Source: Polyangiaceae bacterium (GTDB lineage Bacteria > Myxococcota_A > Polyangia > Polyangiales > Polyangiaceae). Taken from it: a stretch of DNA of 40,700 nt. Location: the NCBI GenBank assembly GCA_020846005.1, contig JADLEQ010000119.1, positions 1 to 40,700 on the forward strand, written 5' to 3'. The position numbers and the translations under genes were made by a program. This document shows positions 1 through 8,913 of the stretch, piece after piece (position 1 is the first letter of the stretch; every line of letters begins with the position of its first letter). The notes beneath the pieces were generated by a model that saw only the letters and a program-made list of their open reading frames with translations, was not told the DNA's origin and did not search any database.

Positions 1-2872
1 ACGCGAGCGTCCCCGCCACGCACACGCCCGTCCCGCAGCTCCCGCTCGGGCAGCACGAGCCCCCGACCCCCGCCACGTCGTCCACCGTGCCGTCGCAGTC
101 GTCATCGACGCCGTTGCAGACCTCGGGGCCCGGGCCGACGTGCCCGATGCACTGGAGCGTGCCGCCGGAGCACTGCCACGTCCCGTACGCGCAGGGCGCG
201 TTGGCGCAATTGCCGCTCGGGCAGCACTGGGTGCCCACGTTCGCCACGTCGTCGACGGCGCCGTCGCAGTCGTCGTCGAGGCCGTTGCAGACCTCGGTCG
301 CTGGGAGCACCTGGCCCACGCAGGTACCCCACGCCTCGACCCCGCTGTCGAGGACCGCGGTGCACGCCTGCGTGCCGCTCCTGCAGAGGCCGACGCCCGC
401 GGTGCCGCCGGGGCCCGCGTAGCAGGTGCGGCTCATGCCATCGACCGACCCGTTGCAGTCGTCGTCGAGGCCGTTGCAGAGCTCGGTCGGCCCGGCGGGC
501 GTGCCGCCCTGACAGACGAGCGCGCCGCCGACGCACGCCGTGACGCCGGGATCACAGATCCCGACGCTGGAGCCGCACGCGACCCCGACGCCCGCCGGGT
601 TGTCGTCGGCGGTGCCGTCGCAGTCGTCGTCCACGCCGTTGCAGATCTCGGGGAAGCAGGTCGTGCTGCAGCCGCCCGGCACGTCGTCGATGATGCCGTT
701 GCAATTGTCGTCGAGGCCGTTGCAGACCTCCGTCCCCTGCGCGCCCGCGGAGAGGGCGGTGCAGGCCGCCGAGCCGTCGTTCGTGCAGCACGCGGAGTTG
801 CCACCGCTGCACTTGCGAACGCCGTTGCGCTGGCACGCCCCCACGCCCACCGAGCACGCCGGCTTGCAGAAGCGCGTGCCGCTGCCCGCGGCGCAGGCGA
901 AGCCGCCGGCCAGGTTGCACTGGGCGTCGGCGGTGCACGTGCAACGCCCCTGGTTGCACGTCCCGCTGCCGCACTCGGAGTTCTGCTGACAGTCCTGGTA
1001 GACGTTCAGTCCCTCGTCGATGAGGGCGTTGCAGTTGTCGTCCGCGCCGTTGCAGACCTCCGTCTTGACGGTCGACGCCACGATGTCCGCGAACGCCGCC
1101 TCGATCTCGGACTGGTTCTGCGCGATCGGCGCGGTGGGCCCGGTCCCGCCGGCCACGGCCATCTGGTTCAGCTCCGTCACGTCCAACGCGCCCGTGTTGC
1201 CCATCCCGAGCGTGTAGACGGTGACGCGGTTGGTCGCGTTGACGTTCCGGAGCGTCGTGATCTCGTCCGACGGATCGAGGTTGCAGGTGTCGACGCCGTC
1301 CGTCATCACGACGAGGACGTACGGCCGGCAGTTGAGCTGCGCGTCGTAGAGCGCGCTCCCGTTGGCCGCGTTGTAGACGGGTTCGTACCACTGGAGGCGC
1401 GCGTACCGGACCTGGCGCGCGAGCGGCGTACTGCCCCCGCCGCGGACCTCCGGATCGCGCGGCGCGCCGCCGGTGCTGGCCGTCGACGAGCAGAAGTTCT
1501 CCTTGAAATCGATCCACGGCAGGATCTGCGTGCCGGACGACGCCCCCGGCGACACCAGGATGCGGCCGCCGCCGCTGTCCGTGCCGCAGCTCCCCTCGAA
1601 CGTCACGTCGGCGCCGGTGTTCCAGTTCGGATACGTATTCGTCCCGACGCTCGAGCACCTCCCGCGGGTGGTCCCGTTCGTCTGCGTCGTACAGCAGTAG
1701 TTGTTCGTGCCCGACGAGCAGACGCCGGTGTCATTGGGGAAGCGCATCAGCCCGAAGTCGAGCACCCCGTTGTGCGCGTTGATCACGTTGCGCAGCGCGG
1801 ACTTGGCCGCGAACATGCGGCTTGGATTGGCGCCCGAGTACGGGAAGAACGGGCGCGCGCCGTTCGCGACCGTGCACGCCACGTTGTCGCTGCACCGATA
1901 CGTCGGGCTCGCGCCGAGCTCGTTGTCGCAGAAGACGCTCGTGGCGTCTCCGTCGCCCTGGACGTTCGTGTTGTCCTGAAACCGCCAGATCATCGAGCCG
2001 GAGGTGTCGAGCGCGACCATGACGCGGCCCTTGATCTGGACCGGCGGAGCCGCCAGCACCCCGACGGGTGGCGCCTGCACCTCCACGTCGACGAGCGCGG
2101 GGTACACGAGGCCCTCGTGGTCGACCCGGACGAGGGCGTGGCCGTCCTCCGTCAGCTCGACCATGCCCGTCCGCTCGGCGCCGTCCGCGCCGACGACCGT
2201 GACCTGCTGGAAGAAGAGCCGCACGTGGCCGTCTTCGTCGACGAAGGCGCTGCGGTCGTCGTCGAGCGCGACGTGGCGGAGCGTCCGCGCGCCGGGCTCG
2301 CCGCCGGCGAGCTCCTCGCCCAGCGTGAGCTGCCAGACGAACACGTCCGGTGCGTCCGCGCCGTGGATGACGAACGTCTCGTGGAGGCGATCTGCCTCGA
2401 GGGTGCGGACGAGGTCGGCGCTGCCGAACGCCCGGCGGTACACCGCCCGCCCGTCGTCCGAGAGCTCGGCCTCGACCTGGGCCGCGTGGACCGGCGCCAG
2501 CCGCACCGCGTAGCGCTCGGCCCCCAGGGCGCCCACGAGGAGTTCGTCCGACGCCCGCGCCCCGAGGGTCACGTCGATGTGCATCGGCACGCCGGCCGCG
2601 TCTGCGTCCGCGGCCAGCGCGCCGCCCTGCGCCCGGAGCGGGACGGGCGCTCTGTAGCGGAAGAGCGTCCCGAGGCGCTCGTTCCGCTTCGTGATCGTGG
2701 CGGCGATGCCGGTCGTGTCCGTCCAACCGGCCGATCCGATCGCCGGGCCGGCGGCGTCCGGCGCCTCTGGCGCCCGGCCGGCCGGATCCTCCCCGGCGCA
2801 CGCCGCGAACCCCAGCGCCAGGGCTGCGCCCGACGCGACCAGCGCCTTCACCCAAATCGTCTTCGACGTCAT
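1..2872 (-). CDS. VWA-domain lipoprotein with MopE-type repeats (3' end outside window)
   Basis: The frame is open from ATG at 2872 to the window edge (at least 957 residues). GAGGA lies just upstream of the ATG. The N-terminus has basic residues, a hydrophobic run and Cys at the end of LGFAAC, so a lipoprotein signal is likely, although Phe at -3 is unusual. A VWA domain starts near residue 285 with the metal-site motif DTSGSM (289-294), followed by GGSTPL and VMTDGVDTC, so the metal-binding triad looks complete. After it come Cys-rich segments and six copies of a CNGxDDxCxG motif, each followed by acidic residues, of the kind called the MopE metal-binding motif. Such proteins are exported and probably bind calcium or copper at the surface. 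The true length and the number of repeats are unknown because the gene leaves the window. The plus-strand open frame over the same region is a composition shadow. Confidence 0.9.
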   Translation of the reverse strand, partial: MTSKTIWVKALVASGAALALGFAACAGEDPAGRAPEAPDAAGPAIGSAGWTDTTGIAATITKRNERLGTLFRYRAPVPLRAQGGALAADADAAGVPMHIDVTLGARASDELLVGALGAERYAVRLAPVHAAQVEAELSDDGRAVYRRAFGSADLVRTLEADRLHETFVIHGADAPDVFVWQLTLGEELAGGEPGARTLRHVALDDDRSAFVDEDGHVRLFFQQVTVVGADGAERTGMVELTEDGHALVRVDHEGLVYPALVDVEVQAPPVGVLAAPPVQIKGRVMVALDTSGSMIWRFQDNTNVQGDGDATSVFCDNELGASPTYRCSDNVACTVANGARPFFPYSGANPSRMFAAKSALRNVINAHNGVLDFGLMRFPNDTGVCSSGTNNYCCTTQTNGTTRGRCSSVGTNTYPNWNTGADVTFEGSCGTDSGGGRILVSPGASSGTQILPWIDFKENFCSSTASTGGAPRDPEVRGGGSTPLARQVRYARLQWYEPVYNAANGSALYDAQLNCRPYVLVVMTDGVDTCNLDPSDEITTLRNVNATNRVTVYTLGMGNTGALDVTELNQMAVAGGTGPTAPIAQNQSEIEAAFADIVASTVKTEVCNGADDNCNALIDEGLNVYQDCQQNSECGSGTCNQGRCTCTADAQCNLAGGFACAAGSGTRFCKPACSVGVGACQRNGVRKCSGGNSACCTNDGSAACTALSAGAQGTEVCNGLDDNCNGIIDDVPGGCSTTCFPEICNGVDDDCDGTADDNPAGVGVACGSSVGICDPGVTACVGGALVCQGGTPAGPTELCNGLDDDCNGSVDGMSRTCYAGPGGTAGVGLCRSGTQACTAVLDSGVEAWGTCVGQVLPATEVCNGLDDDCDGAVDDVANVGTQCCPSGNCANAPCAYGTWQCSGGTLQCIGHVGPGPEVCNGVDDDCDGTVDDVAGVGGSCCPSGSCGTGVCVAGTLA

Positions 2873-3226
2873 GGCAATCCTCGACGAAGCAACCCGAACC
2901 CGCGAAGTTTGCCACAGCCCCGCCCCTCCCGCTAGACGGAAATCCAGGGGCCGGCGGGCCCGCGGCGGCGTGCGGCCGTGCGCGGCCGTGCGCGGCCGTG
3001 TGCGGCCGTGTGCGGCCGGCGTGCGGCCATGTGCGGCCGGCGTGCGCCGGCGTGCGGCCGTGGCGGAGTGAAGTTCCGGGCGCGCCTGGGCGTCGAAGGA
3101 TCGGCCTCCGCCGGCGACCCGGGTCGCGGCTCGCCGTGCCGGCGGCCTTGCAACCGCGAGATACTCAAGTATGCCTTGGGGCGCCCGCGAGAGCGGGGTA
3201 CGCCGCCCCGCGGCTCAGGAGGTCAG
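2873..3226. promoter_or_regulatory. Divergent intergenic region with a repeat block
   Basis: These 354 bp separate two divergently transcribed lipoprotein genes and must hold both promoters. I see no credible gene. The middle is taken up by a decamer repeat, listed separately. A ribosome binding site GGAGG precedes the plus-strand gene, and GAGGA precedes the minus-strand gene. I could not assign -35/-10 boxes with confidence. Confidence 0.5.
2971..3063. repeat. Tandem decamer repeat, consensus YGCGGCCGTG
   Basis: About nine head-to-tail copies of a 10-bp unit. The first four are nearly perfect (2971-3010). The later ones are degraded by small insertions and by GTG to GGC or CAT changes. Every good copy contains the palindrome CGGCCG. 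The array lies between two divergent promoters, so copy-number change could alter promoter spacing. That effect is an inference. Confidence 0.85.
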
Positions 3227-4627
3227 ATGAAGAAGGTCATTCCTTGGATCGGTTTCTCTCTCGCCGCGCTCGGAGCTGCGGCTTTCGGCTGCTCTAGCGA
3301 CGACGGCGGCAGCAAGGGCGGCACCTCCGGCAGCGGCGGCACGGGCGGCGGCGTCCTCCCGACGGGCGGCACGGGCGGCGGCGGCACCGGCGGCGTCGGC
3401 GCGACGGGCGGCGGCGGCACGGGCGGCTCCGGCGGCGGCTCCTCGGCCTTCCTCGGTCGCAAGTGCGCGACGGACGCCGAGTGCGGCACGGCCGGCCTCA
3501 AGTGCATCACCGCGGACTCGGGCGCCCTCGCGGGCGGCGGCCCGCCGAAGGGCCTCTGCTCGATCGAGTGCGGCGGCGCCGACGCCGGCGACGTGTGCGC
3601 GCAGCACGGGACGGGCTCCGGCCCGGCCCCCATCTGCCTCAATTTCGGCACCGAGGCGGCCCCGCAGGCGTACTGTGTCGAGGGGTGCGCGTTCGGCCCG
3701 ACTTCGAGCCAGAACTTTGACCCGCTGAAGTGCCACGGCCGCGCCGAGATCGCGTGCCAGGCGCTGTTCAGCGACACGGGCGTGACCTGCGTGAGCGACT
3801 CGCAGTGCCAGACCGGCGAGGTCTGCAGCGAGGGCACCTGCTTCAGCATCCTCCCCGCGTGCCTCCCGCTGTGCAACGGCGACGCCGACTGCGGCAGCGG
3901 TCTCTTCTGCGACGTCCGCGACGGCCAGTGCAAGACGACCGCGCCGACCGGCAAGGGCGTCGGCGAGACGTGCGTGCAGCCCGGCGACGCGGGCACCGCT
4001 GAGGAGTGCAAGGGTCGGTGCATCGGGATCGTGGACGGCGTGAGCCCGGACCCGAAGACCTACATGTGCGCGGAGAACTGCACGGTCGGCGCGCTCCCGG
4101 CCTGCGGCTGGGCGGGCCCGTCCTCCGGCCCGGCGAACGCGTACTGCCTGTTCTCGTCGACGATCATCAGCGACAACGGCGGGCCGGGCTTTGGCGACCA
4201 GGGCTCCTGCGGCCTGCTCTGCAACTGCAACGACGACTGCACGAGCAAGAACGACGACACCATCTGCGTCTCGTTCGGCAACGCGCAGTTCGAGCAGGCG
4301 CTCGGCAAGAAGGGCTACTGCACGCTGCCCTCCAGCGAGGATGGCGGGAGCATGACCGGCATCGCGTGCACGGGGAGCGGCGGCAGCGGCGGCTCGTCGG
4401 GCAGCGGCGGCACGGCGGGCGCGAGCGGTGCGGCCGGCAGCGGCGGCACGGCGGGCGCGAGCGGTGCGGCCGGCAGCGGCGGCACGGCGGGCGCGAGCGG
4501 TGCGGCCGGCAGCGGCGGCACGGCGGGCGCGAGCGGCTCGGCTGGCTCGGCCGGCTCGGCTGGCTCGGCCGGCTCGGCTGGCTCGGCCGGCTCGAGCGGC
4601 GCCCCGGCGGACGCCGGCGCGGACTGA
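3227..4627 (+). CDS. Cys-rich lipoprotein with Gly/Ser stalk
   Basis: 466 residues. ATG at 3227 follows GGAGG with good spacing. The signal peptide ends in AAFGC, a lipobox. Residues of about 24-75 are a flexible Gly/Ser/Thr stalk built from GGTGG-like units. A Cys-rich core follows (about residues 79-385) with repeated CxxDxxC and CxxGxxC patterns such as CATDAEC and CNGDADC, probably held by disulfides. The C-terminus is again low-complexity: 12-residue units (GSGGTAGASGAA) and then GSA repeats. It is likely anchored in the outer membrane and displayed outside. I recognise no enzymatic domain. Proteins of this build are common in myxobacteria with unknown roles. It converges on the OmpA-like gene. 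Confidence 0.85.
   Translation: MKKVIPWIGFSLAALGAAAFGCSSDDGGSKGGTSGSGGTGGGVLPTGGTGGGGTGGVGATGGGGTGGSGGGSSAFLGRKCATDAECGTAGLKCITADSGALAGGGPPKGLCSIECGGADAGDVCAQHGTGSGPAPICLNFGTEAAPQAYCVEGCAFGPTSSQNFDPLKCHGRAEIACQALFSDTGVTCVSDSQCQTGEVCSEGTCFSILPACLPLCNGDADCGSGLFCDVRDGQCKTTAPTGKGVGETCVQPGDAGTAEECKGRCIGIVDGVSPDPKTYMCAENCTVGALPACGWAGPSSGPANAYCLFSSTIISDNGGPGFGDQGSCGLLCNCNDDCTSKNDDTICVSFGNAQFEQALGKKGYCTLPSSEDGGSMTGIACTGSGGSGGSSGSGGTAGASGAAGSGGTAGASGAAGSGGTAGASGAAGSGGTAGASGSAGSAGSAGSAGSAGSAGSSGAPADAGAD
4400..4592 (+). repeat. Intragenic 36-bp and 18-bp tandem repeats
   Basis: Inside the 3' end of the Cys-rich lipoprotein gene, a 36-bp unit encoding GSGGTAGASGAA occurs three times nearly perfectly (4400-4507), and a fourth copy diverges at its end. 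An 18-bp GSAGSA unit then repeats to about 4592. All units keep the frame, so expansion or loss would only change stalk length. Confidence 0.85.
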
Positions 4628-4845
4628 CCGTCCTCCCGCTCGGTCAGGTGAAGGGCGTCGGGCCGCAGGGCTCGGCGCCCTTCGCGCATTTCGGTCGGCG
4701 AGCGCGGGGCGGTGCGGCGCGAACCGCGACTCGAGCCCGCCGCGCGCGGACGCGTCCGCCGTCGAGGTGACTCGCACCGCTCGCGGCGCGACGTGCCCCC
4801 GCGTGACGCCTGCACCCGCGCCGCCCCACCGACGAACAAAACGCC

Positions 4846-4877
4846 GCGGGGCGCGCCCACCGTGGAGCGCGCCCCGC
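4846..4877 (-). terminator. Rho-independent terminator of the OmpA-like gene
   Basis: A perfect 11-bp inverted repeat (4846-4856 with 4867-4877; arm GCGGGGCGCGC) encloses a 10-nt loop. Read on the minus strand it begins 22 nt after the OmpA stop codon and is followed by GGCGTTTTGTT, a short U tract. On the plus strand no T run follows, so it should act mainly for the minus-strand gene. Confidence 0.75.
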
Positions 4878-4899
4878 AGGCGCCGCCGAGCTCAATCGC

Positions 4900-5889
4900 T
4901 CAGTGGTGCGGCTTCGGCGGCGAGGGCGCCGGGGGCGGCGGGGCCGCGGCCGGGGCCTTCGTGTCGCCCGCCGCGGGCGGGCTGGCGGGCGGCGTGGCGC
5001 CGGGAGCCGGCGGGTTCGCCTTCGCCTTGTCGTCCTTGTCGGCGCTGCCGCCGGCGGTCGGCGGCGTGGCGGGCTTCGGCAGCTTGTACGCCGCGGGCTT
5101 CACGCCGGCCTTCTCCGAGCCCTCGCAGCCGCGGGTCATGCCCGTCTCCTTGTCCGCGCGGACGAGGATCTTGAACTCGACGCGGCGGTTCTTTTCCATC
5201 GCGTCCTCGGTCGTCCCGGGGTCGACGAGGCAGTATGAGCCGTAGCCCTGCGCGATCAGGCGCTCCTTGGCGATGCCGCGGGCGACCAGCGCCTTCACGA
5301 CCGCCTCGACCCGCTTCTGGCTGAGCTGGCGGTTCGTGGCGGCGTTGCCCTCCTGCGAGGCGTGCCCGCCGACCTCGACGACCTGGATGTCGGCGAACTT
5401 CTTGAGCGTCTCCGCGACCGCGTCGAGCACGTCCTTGGAGGAGTCCTCGATGTCCGCCTTGCCCTTCTTGAACTGGATCTTCTGGTTGATCTTCACCTCG
5501 GTGCCGATCACCTGGACCAGCGGCTTCTTGTCGGGGCAGCCGTCCTCGTCCTCGAAGTCGTTCTTCGTCTCGGGCTCCGTCGGGCACTTGTCGGCGGGGA
5601 CGGGCACGCCGTCCTCATCCGAGTCGGTCGTGGGGCAGCCGTCACCCGTGTCGGGCGCCTTGCCGTCCTCCTTCTCCGTCGGGCACTTGTCGGCGTCGCC
5701 GGTGACGCCGTCGCCGTCCTCGTCCACCGGCGCGGCGGGCGCGGCGGGCGGGGCGGGCGGGGGCTCCTCAGGCGTGCCGATCTGGCCACCGATCTGGCCG
5801 GAAGCGTTGCAGCCGACCACCACCATCAGGCCGCCCAGCACACCAGCCGCCATCAGGCTCGTCCACACATGATTCTTCGAGACTCGCAT
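4900..5889 (-). CDS. OmpA-family lipoprotein with calcium-binding type-3 repeats
   Basis: 329 residues. ATG at 5889 is preceded by GGAGGG. The signal peptide ends in VVVGC, a good lipobox. A Pro/Ala linker is followed by three Asp-rich thrombospondin type-3-like repeats (DEDGDGV, DSDEDGV, DFEDEDGCPD), which in this family bind calcium. The OmpA C-terminal domain then runs from about residue 125 to 245, with GGHASQEG, QLSQKRVEAV and the peptidoglycan-contact motif KNRRVEF. The tail is Pro/Ala-rich and ends in HH. The protein should tie the outer membrane to peptidoglycan. It is a single gene with its own terminator. Confidence 0.92.
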   Translation of the reverse strand: MRVSKNHVWTSLMAAGVLGGLMVVVGCNASGQIGGQIGTPEEPPPAPPAAPAAPVDEDGDGVTGDADKCPTEKEDGKAPDTGDGCPTTDSDEDGVPVPADKCPTEPETKNDFEDEDGCPDKKPLVQVIGTEVKINQKIQFKKGKADIEDSSKDVLDAVAETLKKFADIQVVEVGGHASQEGNAATNRQLSQKRVEAVVKALVARGIAKERLIAQGYGSYCLVDPGTTEDAMEKNRRVEFKILVRADKETGMTRGCEGSEKAGVKPAAYKLPKPATPPTAGGSADKDDKAKANPPAPGATPPASPPAAGDTKAPAAAPPPPAPSPPKPHH

Positions 5890-6032
5890 CGGAACCCTCC
5901 GGGAAGGAGCCGGCGCGAACGGCCGGCGGGCATCTCGGCCATCTACGCCGGACGCGGCGCGGACCTTCCCACAACTCCCAGCGGCCGCCAAGCGCATTCG
6001 GCGGGTGCCCCGCGGTTGGCGCCTGGGCGCCC

Positions 6033-7292
6033 TCAAGCCGGCGGGATCGTCGGGCAGCCGAGGATGATGTCCACCGTGGCGTTCGACTGCTTGGCGTCGG
6101 TGCAGGCCTGGCCGCACAGCAGGATCTTCGTCTTGCCGGCGTTGTACTGCCAGCCGTTGGCGCCCCCTTCGCAGGGAAGGCTCGGGGACGGCGCGATCGC
6201 GGCCCCGTTCAGCTCGACGTTCACCTTGTCGGGATCCGCGGTGGCCGGGGGAGTCGGGACCGGGACGTCGAATTCGCAGCTCAACACCGTCCCGCTGATC
6301 GCCTCCAGCGCGGCCGTCAGGTCGGCCGCCAGGTTCGAGGACTGGGTCATGTCGAAGTGACAGTCGCCCACGTTCGCGGCGTCGGTCGACTGCGTCGGGT
6401 CGTGCTGGCAGGCGCCGCCGTTCCGGGCGGTACCCCCGGCGACGGCCATCTGGCTGAGGAGCCTGCGCCCCTGCTCGCTGCCCGGCACGCCGATGACGAA
6501 CGTCCGGATCCCGACGGAGGCGGCGGTCGGCACGTTCTGGTTCAGGAGGGTGGGGATCTCCTGGGGCCGGCACGTCTCGGCGCCGTCCGTCAGGAAGACG
6601 ATGAACTCGTTGCCGTCGCGCGGGACCTGCGTCGCCATGTGGCTGAACGCGGACGCCGCCGACCCCGCGATCGGCGTGGAGCCGCCCGGATCGACCGTGC
6701 CGAGGAACGCCGTCAGGCCGTTCACCTGCGTCGCGTCGAGCCGCGCCAGCGACACGTCGGGCTGGACCTTGACGCCGCAGTCCCCCGCGCCGGCGACCGG
6801 GAACATGACGATCCCGGCCGCGTTGTCCGAGTTCTGCATCGCGAGCGTGCCGAACGCGATGTTCAGGGCGTCTTTCGTGGCGTTCCACTTGGAGCCCGGC
6901 TTGCCGCTCGCGATGCACGTCGGGTTCGTGGCTTCGTCCTCCGTCGGCAGGCAGTTCATGCTGCCGCTCCGGTCGACCACGAACAGCATGTTCGCCGGCG
7001 AGCGCCGTCCCGTCTTCGTCTCCTTCGCGCAGGCCTGGCCGTCCTCGACGCCGCCACCGCCGCCCGACCCCGAGTCGATCACGAGGCCGCCGCCCGTCCC
7101 GCCCGTCCCGCTGGTGGCCGCGCTGCCTCCCCCGGAGCCGCTGGCCGCCGTCCCTCCGGACGCAGCGGCGCCGCCGCCCCCGCTCGTCCCGCCGAAGCCG
7201 CTGGGCTCTGCCGTCTCGGGGTTCGTGTCGCCGCACCCGGCCCAGCAGAGGGGGAGGAAGCAAGCGGCGAAGGGAAGCGCGAGTCGGGTCAC
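6033..7292 (-). CDS. VWA-domain lipoprotein
   Basis: 419 residues from a GTG at 7292. This start was chosen because AGGAG lies 8 nt upstream and because the signal peptide (TRLALPFAACFLPLCWAGC) begins there; further upstream, the same frame runs into the divergent gene. The lipobox is WAGC. A Gly/Ser/Ala stalk of about 60 residues precedes a VWA domain with a complete metal site: DRSGSM, GGSTPIAG and FLTDGAETC. Cys residues near the C-terminus may form disulfides. It resembles the first gene of the window without the MopE repeats. It is probably a surface adhesion or protein-binding lipoprotein; the ligand is unknown. It is divergent from the next gene, with 139 bp between them. Confidence 0.88.
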   Translation of the reverse strand: MTRLALPFAACFLPLCWAGCGDTNPETAEPSGFGGTSGGGGAAASGGTAASGSGGGSAATSGTGGTGGGLVIDSGSGGGGGVEDGQACAKETKTGRRSPANMLFVVDRSGSMNCLPTEDEATNPTCIASGKPGSKWNATKDALNIAFGTLAMQNSDNAAGIVMFPVAGAGDCGVKVQPDVSLARLDATQVNGLTAFLGTVDPGGSTPIAGSAASAFSHMATQVPRDGNEFIVFLTDGAETCRPQEIPTLLNQNVPTAASVGIRTFVIGVPGSEQGRRLLSQMAVAGGTARNGGACQHDPTQSTDAANVGDCHFDMTQSSNLAADLTAALEAISGTVLSCEFDVPVPTPPATADPDKVNVELNGAAIAPSPSLPCEGGANGWQYNAGKTKILLCGQACTDAKQSNATVDIILGCPTIPPA

Positions 7293-7431
7293 GGGCGTCG
7301 CTCCTGGTTCGGGACGGGCAGTTGGGGCCTGCCGGCAGCATACCACGTCTTCAGGGCGGGCACGTGTCGCCGGCCGGCGTTGTGTCGGCGGCGGGACCGG
7401 GCGAGAGTCCCGGGCGAGAGAGGAGCGCGAC

Positions 7432-8913
7432 ATGACGGAAACCGCGGACGCACCGGCCTTCGAGCATACGGCGGGGTTCACCCCGGGGGAGGTCTCGGGG
7501 GGCTTCGGGCTCGGGCCGCTCGAGCTGTCGTACGAGGAGCTCTTCGCGGACGCGCTCGCCGACGGCGTCATCACGGCCGAGGAGCGGGCCCAGCTCGACA
7601 AGGCCGCGGACAACCTCGGGCTCGACCGGCAGCGCCTGCTGCGCCTCGAGCAGGCGATGGTCGCCGCCTACCAGCAGCGCCATCGGGTGAAGGTCGTCGA
7701 GCACTACGAGGAGCCGGTCGCCTCGCTCGCCCCGCTTCAGGTCGAGGCCGCGGGGGACGCCGGGAGGATGGTGCTCCTCAAGCGCGTGGAGCAGCTCGAG
7801 GCGCGGGTCGCGGAGCTCGAGGAGGAGCTCCGGCGCGCCCAGGCCGCGATCAACGTCGAGGTCGATCTCGGCGACCTGGAGGCGTCGGTGGACGCCGACG
7901 ATCCCGAGGACGTCTGGCGGCGCGTCCGTCGGGACCCGACGAGCGCTGACGCCGTCCGGGCCCTGCACCGCGCGTACGCGGCCCACGGCGCCGACCCGGA
8001 CAAGCTCTGGTGCACGAGCCAGCTGCTCGCGCTCGTCGGCGCGGCGAGCGCCGATCAGCGCGCTCACTTCGAGAGGCACCGCACCCACGGGCTCATCGCG
8101 CCGAAGAGCGGCGTCAGCCAACACGCCTGGCACGACCTGCTCTTCCACCCCGAGGAGGAGGTGCTCACCGGGGTCATCTTCGGCATCATCGCGCCCGCGG
8201 TGCTGCTGGGGCGCGTGACGGCGATGCGGCGGGACGGACAGCTCCACGTCCCGAGCGCGGCGGACGTGCAGGACCCGACGACCTCGACGGCGACGAGCGT
8301 GCGCGCGCTGTCGTGGGCCTCGGCGATCCTGGGGCTCGCCGCGCCGCGCATCGTCCTCGAGAAGGGGCGCGACTGCGCGTATCAGCTCATGCCTGGGGTG
8401 CCCCCCTATACAGTCGTCGGCAAGGGCGCGCTCTCCGGGCGCAGCCAGCCGGAGCTGGCGTTCCTCGCGGGCCGGCACCTCACGGCGTACCGCCAGGAGC
8501 ACTTCGTTCGCAGCCTCTTCAGCGCGGTGCCGGACCTCGAGGACCTCTTCCTCGCGGCGCTCACCATCGGCAACCCGGGCCTCCCCATCGCGGAGGGGAT
8601 GAAGCGTCGGGTGGCGCCGATCGCCGAGGCGATCCGTCCCGTGCTCGAGCCCCAGCACGTCGACGCGCTGCGCGGGCACTTCCTCCGCTTCGTCGAGGAG
8701 GGCGGCCGCACGAACCTGCAGCGCTGGACGAGCGCCGTGGAGAAGACCTCATGCCGCGCGGGGCTGCTGCTCGGCAACGACCTCGCCAGCGCGGTCGGCC
8801 TGCTCGAGGCCGAGGAGGGCGCGCAGGGCGACCTCGCGCTCGACCTGTGCGCGTTCTCCGTCTCGGAGCGCTACTTCAAGCTGCGCAAGCAGCTCGGGAT
8901 CGCGCTCGTCTAG
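7432..8913 (+). CDS. Conserved-looking cytosolic hypothetical protein, TerB-like N-terminus
   Basis: 493 residues. ATG at 7432 has AGGAG upstream. There is no signal peptide or membrane segment. Residues of about 30-75 (FADALADGVITAEERAQL and following) read like an EF-hand-like or TerB-like helical module. Residues of about 115-145 form a Leu/Glu/Arg coiled coil. A helical region follows, then a C-terminal domain with LAFLAGRHLTAYRQEHFVRS and ending YFKLRKQLGIAL. From memory this C-terminal module recurs in myxobacterial TPR-associated proteins. It resembles an M48-like fold but has no HExxH, so I assign no enzyme activity. The TAG stop shares bases with the stop of the convergent gene. Confidence 0.8.
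   Translation: MTETADAPAFEHTAGFTPGEVSGGFGLGPLELSYEELFADALADGVITAEERAQLDKAADNLGLDRQRLLRLEQAMVAAYQQRHRVKVVEHYEEPVASLAPLQVEAAGDAGRMVLLKRVEQLEARVAELEEELRRAQAAINVEVDLGDLEASVDADDPEDVWRRVRRDPTSADAVRALHRAYAAHGADPDKLWCTSQLLALVGAASADQRAHFERHRTHGLIAPKSGVSQHAWHDLLFHPEEEVLTGVIFGIIAPAVLLGRVTAMRRDGQLHVPSAADVQDPTTSTATSVRALSWASAILGLAAPRIVLEKGRDCAYQLMPGVPPYTVVGKGALSGRSQPELAFLAGRHLTAYRQEHFVRSLFSAVPDLEDLFLAALTIGNPGLPIAEGMKRRVAPIAEAIRPVLEPQHVDALRGHFLRFVEEGGRTNLQRWTSAVEKTSCRAGLLLGNDLASAVGLLEAEEGAQGDLALDLCAFSVSERYFKLRKQLGIALV

Noticed and set aside
140-2935. 931-codon plus-strand open frame
   Set aside because: It mirrors the VWA/MopE gene; its apparent repeats are the complement of the CNGxDDDCDG codons.
2971-3063. 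Decamer array as a CRISPR
   Set aside because: Units are contiguous with no spacers, and no cas genes are present.
4900-7341. One long minus-strand frame joining the OmpA and VWA regions
   Set aside because: Only the part from 5889 down is coding. The upstream part is out of frame with the VWA gene and lacks motifs, so it is not a fusion.
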